Made by a program: the position numbers and the translations under genes. 64,000 nt of DNA from Candidatus Palauibacter soopunensis (lineage in GTDB: Bacteria > Gemmatimonadota > Gemmatimonadetes > Palauibacterales > Palauibacteraceae). Below, piece after piece: positions 26,678-35,911 of the stretch (the first letter of the stretch is position 1; each line of letters opens with the position of its first letter). The stretch spans positions 53,465-117,464 of the forward strand of contig NZ_CANPVT010000040.1 in NCBI RefSeq assembly GCF_947581735.1, read 5' to 3'. The notes under the pieces were generated by a model. It worked only from the letters and a program-made list of their open reading frames with translations. It was not told the DNA's origin and searched no databases.

Positions 26678-27994
26678 TTGGCTTCAACGTCCTCCGCCGC
26701 GATGAGGTTCGACATTCGCGAGCACGTGCTCGACAACGGGTTGAGAGTCGTCCTGCAGCCCGATGCGTCGGCTCCCCTCGTCGCCGTTCACGTCATGTAC
26801 CATGTGGGATCGAAGAACGAGCGCGCCGGCCGCACCGGCTTCGCGCACCTCTTCGAGCATCTCCTCTTCCAGGGCTCCGAGCACGTACCGCGCGAGCACC
26901 ACTTCAAGCTCGTCCAGGATGCCGGCGGTACGCTCAACGGGACGACGTGGTTCGACCGCACGAACTACTTCGAGACGCTGCCCGCGAACGAACTGGATCT
27001 CGGCCTGTGGCTGGAGTCCGACCGCATGGGGTTCTTCAAGCCGGGGATCACGCAGGAGAAGCTCGACAACCAGCGCGAGGTCGTGAAGAACGAGCGGCGG
27101 CAGTCGTACGAGAACCGCCCCTACGGCCTCGCGTTCGAGGCCCTGCTCGAGCGCGCCTATGACGAGGGACACCCCTACCGTCATCCGACCATCGGCTACA
27201 TGCCCGACATCGACGCGGCCCGGCTCGAGGACGTGCACGAGTTCTTCGACCTCCACTACGGACCCAACAACGCGACCCTCGTCCTGGTCGGCGATTTCGA
27301 CCCGGCTGCGGCGCTGGCGCGCGTCGATGCCTGGTTCGGGGAGATTCCTCCGCGACCCGTGGCGCCACGCCCGGACGTACCCCTCCCGGCGCGCGGCGGC
27401 GAGCGGCGCACGCTCCTTCGTGACCGCGTCCAGATGCCCCGCGTGTACCTCATGTATCATTCGCCGCGCTACGCGGACCCCGATTTCGAGGCCGTCGTCA
27501 TCCTCAACTACCTGCTCGCCGACGGGAACAGTTCCCGCTTCGAGAAGACGCTCGTGTACGAAAAGCGGATGGCGGCGGACGTGACCTCCTTCACCTGGCC
27601 GACCGAGAGCGCCGGGATGTGCTTCGTCGTCGCGACCGCCCGCCCCGGCGTCGCCGCCGACGACCTCGAGACCGAGGTGAGGGACGTTCTCGACGACGTG
27701 CTTCGCGGCGGCGTCGAGGAGGAAGAGCTGGAGGGGGCGCGCAACCGGGCCCGGCGGGGGCTCCTGAACGGGCGCGCCGGCTTCGGCGACCGCGCGGACG
27801 CGATCGCGCACGCCGCCGTGTTGCGGGGCGACGCCGGCTACGTGAACGACGCCTTCACGCGCTACGGAGCCGTCGAGCGCCGGGACGTGGAGCGCGTGGC
27901 CCGCGCCGTGCTCGACCCGGGCGGGCTCACGGTCCTCCACGTCGTTCCCGAAGAGGAGACGGACGCAACGGACGCGACGGAGGGGACGCCGTGA
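26678..27994 (+). CDS. M16 family zinc peptidase, catalytic subunit
   Basis: This 438-residue M16 metalloprotease has the inverted zinc motif HLFEH at residues 57-61 (HxxEH) with a downstream Glu in VVKNERR, so it should be catalytically active. The middle and C-terminal parts form the second M16 half (RVYLMYHSPRY block). No signal peptide is apparent. The start is TTG at 26678 because AAAGGGAAGGG lies immediately upstream. An alternative ATG at 26702 would still retain the zinc motif. The next gene is an M16 homologue without the zinc motif, so the two probably form an active/regulatory heterodimer. RNase P RNA lies just upstream. Confidence 0.88.
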   Translation: MASTSSAAMRFDIREHVLDNGLRVVLQPDASAPLVAVHVMYHVGSKNERAGRTGFAHLFEHLLFQGSEHVPREHHFKLVQDAGGTLNGTTWFDRTNYFETLPANELDLGLWLESDRMGFFKPGITQEKLDNQREVVKNERRQSYENRPYGLAFEALLERAYDEGHPYRHPTIGYMPDIDAARLEDVHEFFDLHYGPNNATLVLVGDFDPAAALARVDAWFGEIPPRPVAPRPDVPLPARGGERRTLLRDRVQMPRVYLMYHSPRYADPDFEAVVILNYLLADGNSSRFEKTLVYEKRMAADVTSFTWPTESAGMCFVVATARPGVAADDLETEVRDVLDDVLRGGVEEEELEGARNRARRGLLNGRAGFGDRADAIAHAAVLRGDAGYVNDAFTRYGAVERRDVERVARAVLDPGGLTVLHVVPEEETDATDATEGTP

Positions 27995-29355
27995 CGAAGC
28001 CCCGAACCGCGACCCCCGACCGCGCGGTGCGCCCGGCGCCGGCGGCCCCGCGCACGCTGGCGCTCCCGCGCTTCGAGCGGCACACGTTCGACAACGGCCT
28101 CCGGGTCGAGTACGCCGAACGGCGCGGTCTGCCCGAGGTGTCGCTCCACCTCGTCCTCGAATGCGGCGCGGGCGCCGAACCGCCGCATCTCGGTGGTCTC
28201 GGCGAGCTGACGGCCCGGCTGCTCACCGCCGGCACCCCGGGGCGGGACGCGATCGAGATGGCGCGCTGGATCGACCGCCTCGGCGTCGGTTACCGCGCAA
28301 CGGTGGGCTACGCCGTCGGGGCCGTCTCCATGCACTTCCTGTCGGAGGTGTTCGAGGAGGCGCTCGACTTCCTCGCCGCGACCATCCTCGATTCCGAGTT
28401 CCCCGAGCACGAAGTCGAACGCATCCGCGGCGAGCGCATCGACGAAATCGAACGCCAGGCGGACGATCCGGCGACCGTCGCGGGTCTCGCCACCATCGCC
28501 GAACTCTACGGCGACCGCCTGTACGGCCGGCCGGTCGCCGGCACTGCTGCCACCGTGTCGGAGATCGGCCCCGAAGCGGTGCGGGAGTTCCACGACGCGC
28601 GCCATCGGCCCGGCGGCGCACTCCTCATCGCGTGCGGCGACCTCGACCGCGAGCGTCTCATGTCCGCCGCGGAGGCGCGTTTCGGCGCCTGGAGCGGCGA
28701 GGCCGCCCCGGTCCCGCCCCCGGAAACGCCGGAGCCGCGGGGGGGCGATGTCATCCTCATCGACCGTCCCGGCAGCGCCCAGAGCGAGATCCGCGTCGCG
28801 ACGGTGGGCGTGCCCTACAACACCGAGGACCATCACGCGATCATCGTGGCCAACGCGATCCTCGGCGGTCTCTTCAACTCCCGGATCAACCTCAATCTGC
28901 GCGAGGAGAAAGGGTGGACCTACGGGGCGAGATCGAGTTTCCGGTTCCGCCGGGGCGCGGGACCCTTCGTCGCGCGCACGGCCGTCGAGACCGGCCGGAC
29001 CGGCCCCGCGTTCGAGGAGATCCTGCGCGAGATCGAGACCATGCGCGCGACGCCCGTCACCGACGATGAAATGAAACTGGCCCGCAACGCCCTCACGCTC
29101 TCGCTCCCGCTCCAGTTCGAGACCGCGGCGCAGATCTGCGGAAAGGTGAGCCGTCAGCGCGTATTCGGCCTCGCCGACGACTACTGGGAGACGTATCGCT
29201 CCCGCATCGAGGCCGTGACGCCGGACGAGGTGCGGGAGGTCTGCCGCACGTACCTCGACCCCGACCGCCTCACGCTCCTCGCCGTGGGCGACGCGGCGAC
29301 GGCCGCGCCCACGCTGGACGGCCTCGGGCCCGTGGACGTCCGGCCGGTCGCGTGA
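27991..29355 (+). CDS. M16 family peptidase homologue lacking the zinc motif (regulatory subunit)
   Basis: This 454-residue M16-fold protein starts as GTG at 27991 in a GTGA overlap with its partner. At the position of the HxxEH motif it reads GELTARLL, so the zinc-binding residues are missing and it is likely the non-catalytic partner. The C-terminal M16 half (AILGGLFNSRINLNLREEKG) is well conserved, with the RxxY-like substrate region of regulatory subunits. Paired active/inactive M16 proteins act together as one chamber. It is followed by a Nudix gene seven bases later. Confidence 0.88.
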   Translation: MTKPRTATPDRAVRPAPAAPRTLALPRFERHTFDNGLRVEYAERRGLPEVSLHLVLECGAGAEPPHLGGLGELTARLLTAGTPGRDAIEMARWIDRLGVGYRATVGYAVGAVSMHFLSEVFEEALDFLAATILDSEFPEHEVERIRGERIDEIERQADDPATVAGLATIAELYGDRLYGRPVAGTAATVSEIGPEAVREFHDARHRPGGALLIACGDLDRERLMSAAEARFGAWSGEAAPVPPPETPEPRGGDVILIDRPGSAQSEIRVATVGVPYNTEDHHAIIVANAILGGLFNSRINLNLREEKGWTYGARSSFRFRRGAGPFVARTAVETGRTGPAFEEILREIETMRATPVTDDEMKLARNALTLSLPLQFETAAQICGKVSRQRVFGLADDYWETYRSRIEAVTPDEVREVCRTYLDPDRLTLLAVGDAATAAPTLDGLGPVDVRPVA

Positions 29356-29362
29356 CGACGCC

Positions 29363-29998
29363 GTGACCGACGGCGCGCGCGAGGACGACGGGCGCGGCGG
29401 CTCGACGGGCCGCGTGGACGGAAAGCGCGTCTACTCGGGCCGCAGGATCCATGTCGAAGTGGACCGCGTGCGGTTCCCGGACGGGTCCCTCGGGCGGCTC
29501 GAACTCATCCGCCATCCCGGCGCCGCCGCGGTCGTCGCGCTGGACCTGCCCGACCCTCCCGGCGAAGCCGCCGGGGCGCCCTCGCGCGACCCCGTCGTCA
29601 CGCTGGTGCGTCAATACAGGTACGCCGCCGGCGGATTCATCTGGGAGGTGCCGGCCGGGAACCTGGAGCCCGGCGAGCCTCCCGAAGCGTGCGCTCTCCG
29701 CGAACTGGAAGAGGAGGCGGGCCTGCGTGCCGGACGCCTGGAGCGGCTGGCCTCCGTGCGCACGACGCCGGGTTTCACGGACGAGGTCATCCACCTCTTC
29801 GCGGCGTGGGACCTCGAGGCGCGCGAGACGCGTCACGAGGCGAGCGAGTTCATGGATGTGCATCGGCTGCCTCTGCGCCGTACCATCGAGATGATCGATG
29901 CGGGAGAGATCAGCGACGGCAAGACGATCTGCGCGCTGACCCTCGCGGCGCGCTGGGTGGCCCGCCGGATGGATCGAATCGGCGGCACCGGGGTTTAA
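29363..29998 (+). CDS. Nudix hydrolase, ADP-ribose pyrophosphatase-like
   Basis: This 211-residue protein has a complete Nudix box, GX5EX7REUXEEXGU, in GNLEPGEPPEACAL followed by RELEEEAGL (about residues 98-120). The preceding VTLVRQYRYAAGGFIWEVPA block is typical of ADP-ribose pyrophosphatase and related nucleoside diphosphate sugar hydrolases. It would cleave an NDP-sugar such as ADP-ribose in the cytoplasm. The GTG start at 29363 lies seven bases after the M16 gene, so the genes may be cotranscribed. A distinct substrate such as a coenzyme cannot be excluded. Confidence 0.88.
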   Translation: MTDGAREDDGRGGSTGRVDGKRVYSGRRIHVEVDRVRFPDGSLGRLELIRHPGAAAVVALDLPDPPGEAAGAPSRDPVVTLVRQYRYAAGGFIWEVPAGNLEPGEPPEACALRELEEEAGLRAGRLERLASVRTTPGFTDEVIHLFAAWDLEARETRHEASEFMDVHRLPLRRTIEMIDAGEISDGKTICALTLAARWVARRMDRIGGTGV

Positions 29999-30040
29999 CG
30001 CGTCGAATCGCCTGCAATGGAAGCGGCAAAAGGGAGCGGC

Positions 30041-30697
30041 ATGGACACGAAGCCGAACCTCGAAGTGACGAGTCAATACGCGACGCCCGGTGAGATGGAA
30101 AAGCTCGGGCGCGGGGAGTTGAAGCGTCTCGAGGATGCGGAACTCGTCACTCACTACCTGGGCGGACAGCGCTTCGCGTTCAACGAGATCGCCGACCGCT
30201 ATCAGGACCGCCTGCTGAATTTCATCTACCGGACCATCGGAGACCGGGACCGCGCCGAGGATCTCGTGCAGGAGACCTTCGTGCGCGTCTACCGGCACCT
30301 CCATCGGTTCGATCCGTCGCGGAAGTTCTCGACCTGGATCTATACGATCGCCAGCAACCTGGCGAAGAACGAACTGCGGAACCGGGCGCGCAACCCGCTC
30401 GTGCTCTTCCATTCGCTCCGGAAGAGTTGGGAAGCCGACCACCGGCCGCTTGAATTCGAGGACACGGCCTACCGGCCCGACGATCTGTTCCGCAAGCGGC
30501 GCGTGCGCGAACAGGTCGAGGCCGCGGTCGCGGAACTTCCCGAGCATCACCGTGTGGTATTCGTGCTGCGCGAATTGGAAGGGAAGAGCTACGAGGAGAT
30601 TTCGGAGATCACGGGAGTGACGCTGGGCACCGTCAAGTCGCGCCTGAATCGGGCGCGGAACCGGTTCGCCTGCATCATCGCCCCGATGCTCGATTGA
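30041..30697 (+). CDS. RNA polymerase ECF-type sigma-70 factor
   Basis: This 218-residue sigma factor has region 2 (RLLNFIYRTIGDRDRAEDLV through FVRVYRHLHRF) and region 4 (HRVVFVLRELEGKSYEEISE, a helix-turn-helix ending SRLNRARNR). It lacks region 3, so it belongs to the ECF group, with an RpoE-like size. An N-terminal extension of about 40 residues precedes region 2. The ATG at 30041 is chosen because AGGGAG lies five bases upstream. The next gene encodes a zinc-finger anti-sigma protein. The regulon is unknown. Confidence 0.88.
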   Translation: MDTKPNLEVTSQYATPGEMEKLGRGELKRLEDAELVTHYLGGQRFAFNEIADRYQDRLLNFIYRTIGDRDRAEDLVQETFVRVYRHLHRFDPSRKFSTWIYTIASNLAKNELRNRARNPLVLFHSLRKSWEADHRPLEFEDTAYRPDDLFRKRRVREQVEAAVAELPEHHRVVFVLRELEGKSYEEISEITGVTLGTVKSRLNRARNRFACIIAPMLD

Positions 30698-30753
30698 ACC
30701 CCGGCGCCCGCTGGAAGGAACCCTGGCACGCGATTCAGAGTAGATGAGCCCGA

Positions 30754-31353
30754 ATGGACGTTTTTCGTGATGGTGCAATGATGGTTTGCAAAGAGTTTAT
30801 CGAGCGACACACCGAATACCATGACGGTGCGCTTGCCGCGGGCGAGCGCCGTCGTTTCGACGCGCATCTGAAGGATTGCCGGTCGTGTCGGCGTTATCAG
30901 CGGGTCCTGACTCGCGGGCTCGCCGCATGGCGGGCTCTCCCCGGCGTCACCACCTCTCCGGATTTCCTTCCCCGCCTGCAGCATCGCCTCTACCACGTCG
31001 ACGAGTCTCCGAGGCGGTCCTGGCGCGGCCAGTTGGGCCGAGCCGCGGCCATCGCCGTGGCATCGGCGGGGCTCTTCACGCTCGGCGTGTCGAACGGAAG
31101 CCAGCCCCTGCTCGTCGAAGTGCAGCTTCCGCCGGTAATGGCGGACTTGCCCGCGGAAGCCGTGGCCGAGAGCCAGGGGAGCCGGTTCGCCGACGACCCG
31201 TATGTGCCCGACTGGTTCCTCGTCCCGTTCGCTCCCGCGCTCGATGACGGCGGCGGGCTGTTCGGTCAGACGTACGCGGTCCCGATCGCGACGAGGGACT
31301 CCATTCCCCTGCCGGTCGAGCGACGCACCGGCCAACTCGACGAGTCTCGCTGA
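30754..31353 (+). CDS. Zinc-finger anti-sigma factor (membrane-spanning)
   Basis: This 199-residue protein has an anti-sigma zinc finger, CKEFIERHTEYHDG followed by HLKDCRSC (HxxxCxxC), within the first 50 residues. A hydrophobic segment at about residues 95-115 predicts one transmembrane helix, with the C-terminal 80 residues outside. It would bind the upstream sigma factor until an envelope signal releases it. The first ATG is at 30754; later ATGs at 30778 and 30781 would keep the zinc finger. It lies 56 bases after the sigma gene and is probably cotranscribed. Confidence 0.8.
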   Translation: MDVFRDGAMMVCKEFIERHTEYHDGALAAGERRRFDAHLKDCRSCRRYQRVLTRGLAAWRALPGVTTSPDFLPRLQHRLYHVDESPRRSWRGQLGRAAAIAVASAGLFTLGVSNGSQPLLVEVQLPPVMADLPAEAVAESQGSRFADDPYVPDWFLVPFAPALDDGGGLFGQTYAVPIATRDSIPLPVERRTGQLDESR

Positions 31354-31393
31354 CCCACCGCCGCGGCCCGCGGCACGGGTCTCTCCCGGGGCC

Positions 31394-32404
31394 GTGAGCG
31401 CGCCCCTCGACCCGCGGCTCTCGCGAGCCCTGGGCCAAGGTCCCCCCACCGGCGCGTGGTTCCTGCACGGAGACGCGATCCGCCTGCGGGACGAAGCCGC
31501 GCACCAACTCGTCGAGGCCGCCGTCGACCCGGCCACGCGCGACTTCAATTACGACCAGTTCCACGCCGAGGACGTGACGGACGAGCAGCTCGCCGCCACC
31601 CTGGCCATGCCCCCGATGATGGCGGAACGCCGCGTCGTCTTCGTGCGCGATGTGGAGCGGCTGGGGACGAAGGCCCGCGCGGTCCTGCAGAAGGCCGCGG
31701 CGGCGGCCCCCCCCGACCTCGCCCTCATCGTCACGGCGCGCATCCCCAAGGGGTCGCGCGCGGCCTTCTACCGCGACCTCAGGAAGGTCTGCCGCACGCT
31801 GGAGTGGAATACGCCGCGGGCGGCGGAGATCCCCGGATGGATCCACGACCGGGCGCGGAACCGCTGGAAGCTCGACCTGTCGACGGCGGCGGCCCAGTGG
31901 ATCGCGGGGGCCGTCGGGTCGGACCTCTCGACGCTGGACGCCGAGCTCGAGAAGCTCGCCTCGCTTCCCGCCGACCGCCGGACCGACGCGGACATCCGCG
32001 ACATCGTTCCCCGGACGCATCGGATCGATCGCTGGAGCTGGCTCGATCTCGTGGCCTCGCGCGACTACGCGCGCGCCTTGCGCGAGTTGGAAAACGTGCT
32101 CACTTCGGAACGGGGGGTTGGGCTGGTCGCCGGACTTGTGGAACAGCACCTTCTGCTTGGTCTGGCCCTCGAAGCGGGACCCGCCGGCTTGCGCGCCGCT
32201 CTGTCGGAAACCGGGCGCGGCTATCTCTCCTGGAAGGCGAACGCCTACGCGAAGCAGGCGAGGGGATGGACCGTACACGAACTCGATCATGCGCTGCGGG
32301 TGCTCCACCGCGCCGACCGGCACCTCAAATCGGGGCGCGGAGACCAGGCGGCTCTCGCCGGGATGCTCCTGGAACTGGGGCAGGCGAAGCACGCCGGGAG
32401 ATGA
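31394..32404 (+). CDS. holA: DNA polymerase III delta subunit
   Basis: This 336-residue protein matches the clamp-loader delta subunit. It has an N-terminal domain with WFLHGDAIRLRDEAAHQLV, an AAA-like fold without a usable nucleotide-binding P-loop, and a helical C-terminal lid domain. Delta opens the beta clamp during loading in the replisome. The GTG at 31394 fits the usual N-terminus of the family. The upstream in-frame ATG at 31202 is in the anti-sigma gene and is rejected. It ends in an ATGA overlap with a SPOR-domain gene. Confidence 0.8.
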   Translation: MSAPLDPRLSRALGQGPPTGAWFLHGDAIRLRDEAAHQLVEAAVDPATRDFNYDQFHAEDVTDEQLAATLAMPPMMAERRVVFVRDVERLGTKARAVLQKAAAAAPPDLALIVTARIPKGSRAAFYRDLRKVCRTLEWNTPRAAEIPGWIHDRARNRWKLDLSTAAAQWIAGAVGSDLSTLDAELEKLASLPADRRTDADIRDIVPRTHRIDRWSWLDLVASRDYARALRELENVLTSERGVGLVAGLVEQHLLLGLALEAGPAGLRAALSETGRGYLSWKANAYAKQARGWTVHELDHALRVLHRADRHLKSGRGDQAALAGMLLELGQAKHAGR

Positions 32405-33252
32405 CCGCGAGCCGCCGGAGCCGCGGGAGGCGCCTCCCGGGCCGTGGAAGCTGCCGCGCGTGGGCGCTGGCGCTTCTCGCCGGCGCGCCGTGCTGGGGAC
32501 TTTCCGTTCCCGCCGCCGCGCAAGCCGCGCAAGCCGGTGTTCCCGTGGATCTCGACCTTCTCGAGGCGCGGATCGAGGCCGGGAGGTTCGAGGGCGCCGC
32601 GGAGGCGATCGAGAGCTGGTTCGCCGCGGAAGCGCGGAACGCGGCTCGCGGCGACGTGCTGCGTGCGCGGTACCTCCGGGCGCGCCTCCTCGCCGACCCC
32701 GACTCCGCGCGCGCGGAACTCCTCTCCGTCGCCATGGACGGTAGCTCGCGCCATGGATCCCGAGCATGGCTGCGGCTCGCGCAACTGGATCTGGCGCTCG
32801 ACGAACCCTCCCGCGCGGCGGCCGATCTCGAACGCCTGCGGTCGGACCATCCCCGGAGCGCCGAGACCGTCGAGTCCTGGTATTGGACGGCGCGGACGTT
32901 CGAGGCCCGGGGCCTGATCGATCGGGCGTGCGAGGCGTGGCAGCGGGCCGCCGCGGAGGGCCGGCGCGTCGGCGCCACGGAGACCGAGCGTCTCGCGGAG
33001 GTCGCATCGCTCGGCTGCGCGCCGGGCGCCCCGCGCTTCGCGATACAGGTCGGGGCGTTCTCGCGCCGGGGTCCGGCGGAGGAGATGCGCGGACAGTTGG
33101 AAACCGCCGGCTTCTTCTCCCGCGTCGTCGAGTACGACGGCCTTCACCGCGTTCGGCTGGGCCGCTTCGCCCGTCGGGAAGCGGCGGAGAGCCTCGCGCG
33201 CCGACTCCGGGACGCGGGCTTCGAGCCGGCCGTCATCCCCATCGTCTCGTGA
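32401..33252 (+). CDS. Exported SPOR-domain protein
   Basis: This 283-residue protein has a signal peptide (about residues 1-42, ending AAAQA) and a helical, TPR-like stretch (residues about 55-200). It carries a C-terminal SPOR domain at about residues 208-280 (FAIQVGAFSRRGPAEEMRGQ and GLHRVRLGRFARREAAES). SPOR domains bind denuded peptidoglycan glycan strands at the division septum, so a role in cell-wall turnover or division is likely. Its ATG overlaps the holA stop (ATGA). mutS follows seven bases later. Confidence 0.8.
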   Translation: MTASRRSRGRRLPGRGSCRAWALALLAGAPCWGLSVPAAAQAAQAGVPVDLDLLEARIEAGRFEGAAEAIESWFAAEARNAARGDVLRARYLRARLLADPDSARAELLSVAMDGSSRHGSRAWLRLAQLDLALDEPSRAAADLERLRSDHPRSAETVESWYWTARTFEARGLIDRACEAWQRAAAEGRRVGATETERLAEVASLGCAPGAPRFAIQVGAFSRRGPAEEMRGQLETAGFFSRVVEYDGLHRVRLGRFARREAAESLARRLRDAGFEPAVIPIVS

Positions 33253-33259
33253 GACGCTG

Positions 33260-35911
33260 ATGGCCGCGGCCACGACGGGCTCCGAGGCGTACTCGCCGCT
33301 CATCCGGCAGTACCTCGACATCAAGTCGCGCCACCCCGATTCGCTCCTCTTCTTCCGGGTCGGCGACTTCTACGAGATGTTCTTCGAGGACGCGGAGGAG
33401 GGGAGCGGCCTGCTCGGACTCACGCTCACCGCGCGGAACAACGGCGGAAAGCGGGACGTTCCTCTCGCGGGCGTCCCCGTAAAGGCCGTGGACGAGTACG
33501 TCTCGCGCCTGCTCGAGATGGGCCGCCGCGTGGCGATCTGCGAGCAGCTCGAGGACCCGGCCGAGGCCCGGGGGATCGTGCAGCGGGACGTCGTCGAGAT
33601 CATCACTCCCGGCACCGTCCTCGAGGACAGGCTCCTCGCGGCGCGCCGCAACAACTACGTCATCGCGATCGCCGGGGACGCCCCGTTCGGGCTCGCCGCC
33701 GTCGACCTCTCGACCGGCGAGTTCGAGCTTCGCGAGGTGGCCGCCGCGGATCTCGGCGACGAACTCGGGCGCCTCGAGCCCGCCGAGATCGTGATCCCCG
33801 AGGAGACGGAGGCGCCGGCCGGACCCTGGCACGTGACCGCGCGGCCCGCCTGGCGCTTCGACGCTTCGCTCGGGGACGAGCGGCTCCGGGAGTGGTTCGG
33901 GGTCGCCTCCTCCACCGGCTTCGGCCTCGACGCCGCGCGCGACCCACTGCTGCTCGCGGCGAGCGGCGCCCTCCTCGGCTACCTGGCGGAGGTGCGGCCG
34001 GCCGGCCTCGACCACCTGCGGCCGCCGCGCGTGGATCGGGCGGGACGCGTCATGTACCTCGACGAGATGACCCGGCGGAACCTCGAACTCGTGGAACCCC
34101 TGCGGCCCGGCGAGGGGGTGTCGCTTCTCTCCCTCCTCGACCGCACGCGGACGCCGATGGGGGCGCGTCTGCTGCGCCGGCGCCTGCTGCGCCCGCTCGT
34201 CGTCCCCGGCGAGATCGCGGCGCGCCTCGACGCCGTGCAGGAACTTGTCGAGCGGGCGGAGGCACGCGAGCGCATCCGAAGCGCGCTCCGCCCGATCCGC
34301 GACCTGGAGCGGCTCGCCGCCCGCGTCTCCACCGGCCGGGCGGCGCCCCGGGAACTCCTCGGCCTCGGCCTCTCGCTCGACGCGCTGCCGGGGTTGGCGG
34401 CCGCCCTCGAGCGGCTGGAGGCCGGCCGGCTCGCCGAGCTTCGTTCCGGCTTCGACGCGCTCCCCGACGTCGCGGCCCGCATCGAGGAAGCCATCGACCC
34501 CGAGTCCCCCCACGCCCTGAAGGACGGAGGCGTGATTCGAAAGGGCTTCTCCGCCGACCTCGACGAGCTGCGCGGCATGCGCGGCAGCGCCGTCGAGTTC
34601 ATCGCCGGCATGCAGGTGAGGGAGCGCGAGCGCACCGGCATCGACACGCTGAAGATCGGGTACAACAAGGTGTTCGGGTACTACCTCGAGGTCACGCGCT
34701 CCAAGCTCGACCGCGTTCCGGAGGAGTGGACCCGCAGGCAGACGCTCACCAACGCCGAGCGCTATCTCACGCCGGAACTCAAGGAGTGGGAAGCGAAGGT
34801 GCTCGGGGCGGACGACCAGATCGCGACGCTCGAGGCGCGGCTCTTCCACTCGGTGCGCGATGCCGTCGCCGCCGAGGTCGGGCGGATCCAGGCGACCGCC
34901 GCCCACGTCGCCGAGATCGACTTCCTCGCCTGCCTCGCCGAGGTCGCCGCCGCCGAGGACTACGTGCGCCCGCGGCTCAGCGACGACATCGTCTTCGACA
35001 TCGAGGAGGGCCGGCACCCCGTCGTCGAGACCGCGGTCGCGAGGGACACGTTCATCCCGAACGACATGCGGCTGGACGACGAACGCCGCACCCTGATCGT
35101 CACCGGCCCGAACATGGCGGGGAAGTCCACGGTGCTGCGCCAGGCGGGGCTCATCGCACTCATGGCGCACATCGGTTCCTTCGTCCCGGCTCGGCGCGCC
35201 CACATCGGGGTGTGCGACCGCGTGTTCACGCGGGTGGGCGCCAGCGACAACCTCGCGGCGGGGCAGAGCACCTTCATGGTGGAGATGACGGAAACCGCGA
35301 CCATCCTGCACAGCGCCACGGAGCGCTCGCTCGTCCTCCTCGACGAGATCGGGCGGGGCACGTCGACGTACGACGGTCTCTCGATCGCGTGGGCGGTGAC
35401 GGAGCGGCTGCACGAATTCGGCGCGCGCACGGTGTTCGCCACGCACTACCACGAACTCGTCGGCCTCGCGGAATCACTGCCGCGCGCGGCCGCCTTCAAC
35501 GTCGCCGTGCGGGAGACGGGTGAGGACATCGTCTTCCTCTACCGGCTGCAGCCGGGGGGCTCGGACCGTTCCTACGGCGTGCACGTCGCCCGGCTCGCCG
35601 GGCTGCCCCCCGACGTCGTGGGGCGCGCCGCCCGCATCCTGCACGTGCTCGAGAGCGGCCCGTGGGGCGCGGGCGGCCGCGGAGCCGCGCTCGCCGAAGC
35701 GGGGATGGGGCAACTCTCCCTCTTCGAGGCCGCCGCTCCCGGCCCGGAGGGCGGCCCGGCGCCGTCCGGCGCGCCGGGGGACGCCGAAGGCGCGGACATC
35801 GCGGCCGCGCGGGAGGTGCTCGAGAAGCTGGCCGGGCTCGAACTCGACGGGATGACGCCGCTCGAAGCGCTGAACACGCTCGCCGAATGGAAGGCGTTCG
35901 GCGATGCATAG
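33260..35911 (+). CDS. mutS: DNA mismatch repair protein MutS
   Basis: This 883-residue protein is full length. It has the mismatch-binding Phe-x-Glu motif in VGDFYEMFFEDA near the N-terminus, the connector and lever domains, and the ABC-type ATPase. Walker A is GPNMAGKST at about residues 616-624 and the DEIGRGTSTYDG Walker B/signature region follows. It ends in a helix-turn-helix dimerisation region and a short acidic C-terminus. It recognises mispaired bases and recruits MutL; no mutL is in the window. The TAG stop overlaps the next ATG within 8 bases. Confidence 0.97.
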   Translation: MAAATTGSEAYSPLIRQYLDIKSRHPDSLLFFRVGDFYEMFFEDAEEGSGLLGLTLTARNNGGKRDVPLAGVPVKAVDEYVSRLLEMGRRVAICEQLEDPAEARGIVQRDVVEIITPGTVLEDRLLAARRNNYVIAIAGDAPFGLAAVDLSTGEFELREVAAADLGDELGRLEPAEIVIPEETEAPAGPWHVTARPAWRFDASLGDERLREWFGVASSTGFGLDAARDPLLLAASGALLGYLAEVRPAGLDHLRPPRVDRAGRVMYLDEMTRRNLELVEPLRPGEGVSLLSLLDRTRTPMGARLLRRRLLRPLVVPGEIAARLDAVQELVERAEARERIRSALRPIRDLERLAARVSTGRAAPRELLGLGLSLDALPGLAAALERLEAGRLAELRSGFDALPDVAARIEEAIDPESPHALKDGGVIRKGFSADLDELRGMRGSAVEFIAGMQVRERERTGIDTLKIGYNKVFGYYLEVTRSKLDRVPEEWTRRQTLTNAERYLTPELKEWEAKVLGADDQIATLEARLFHSVRDAVAAEVGRIQATAAHVAEIDFLACLAEVAAAEDYVRPRLSDDIVFDIEEGRHPVVETAVARDTFIPNDMRLDDERRTLIVTGPNMAGKSTVLRQAGLIALMAHIGSFVPARRAHIGVCDRVFTRVGASDNLAAGQSTFMVEMTETATILHSATERSLVLLDEIGRGTSTYDGLSIAWAVTERLHEFGARTVFATHYHELVGLAESLPRAAAFNVAVRETGEDIVFLYRLQPGGSDRSYGVHVARLAGLPPDVVGRAARILHVLESGPWGAGGRGAALAEAGMGQLSLFEAAAPGPEGGPAPSGAPGDAEGADIAAAREVLEKLAGLELDGMTPLEALNTLAEWKAFGDA

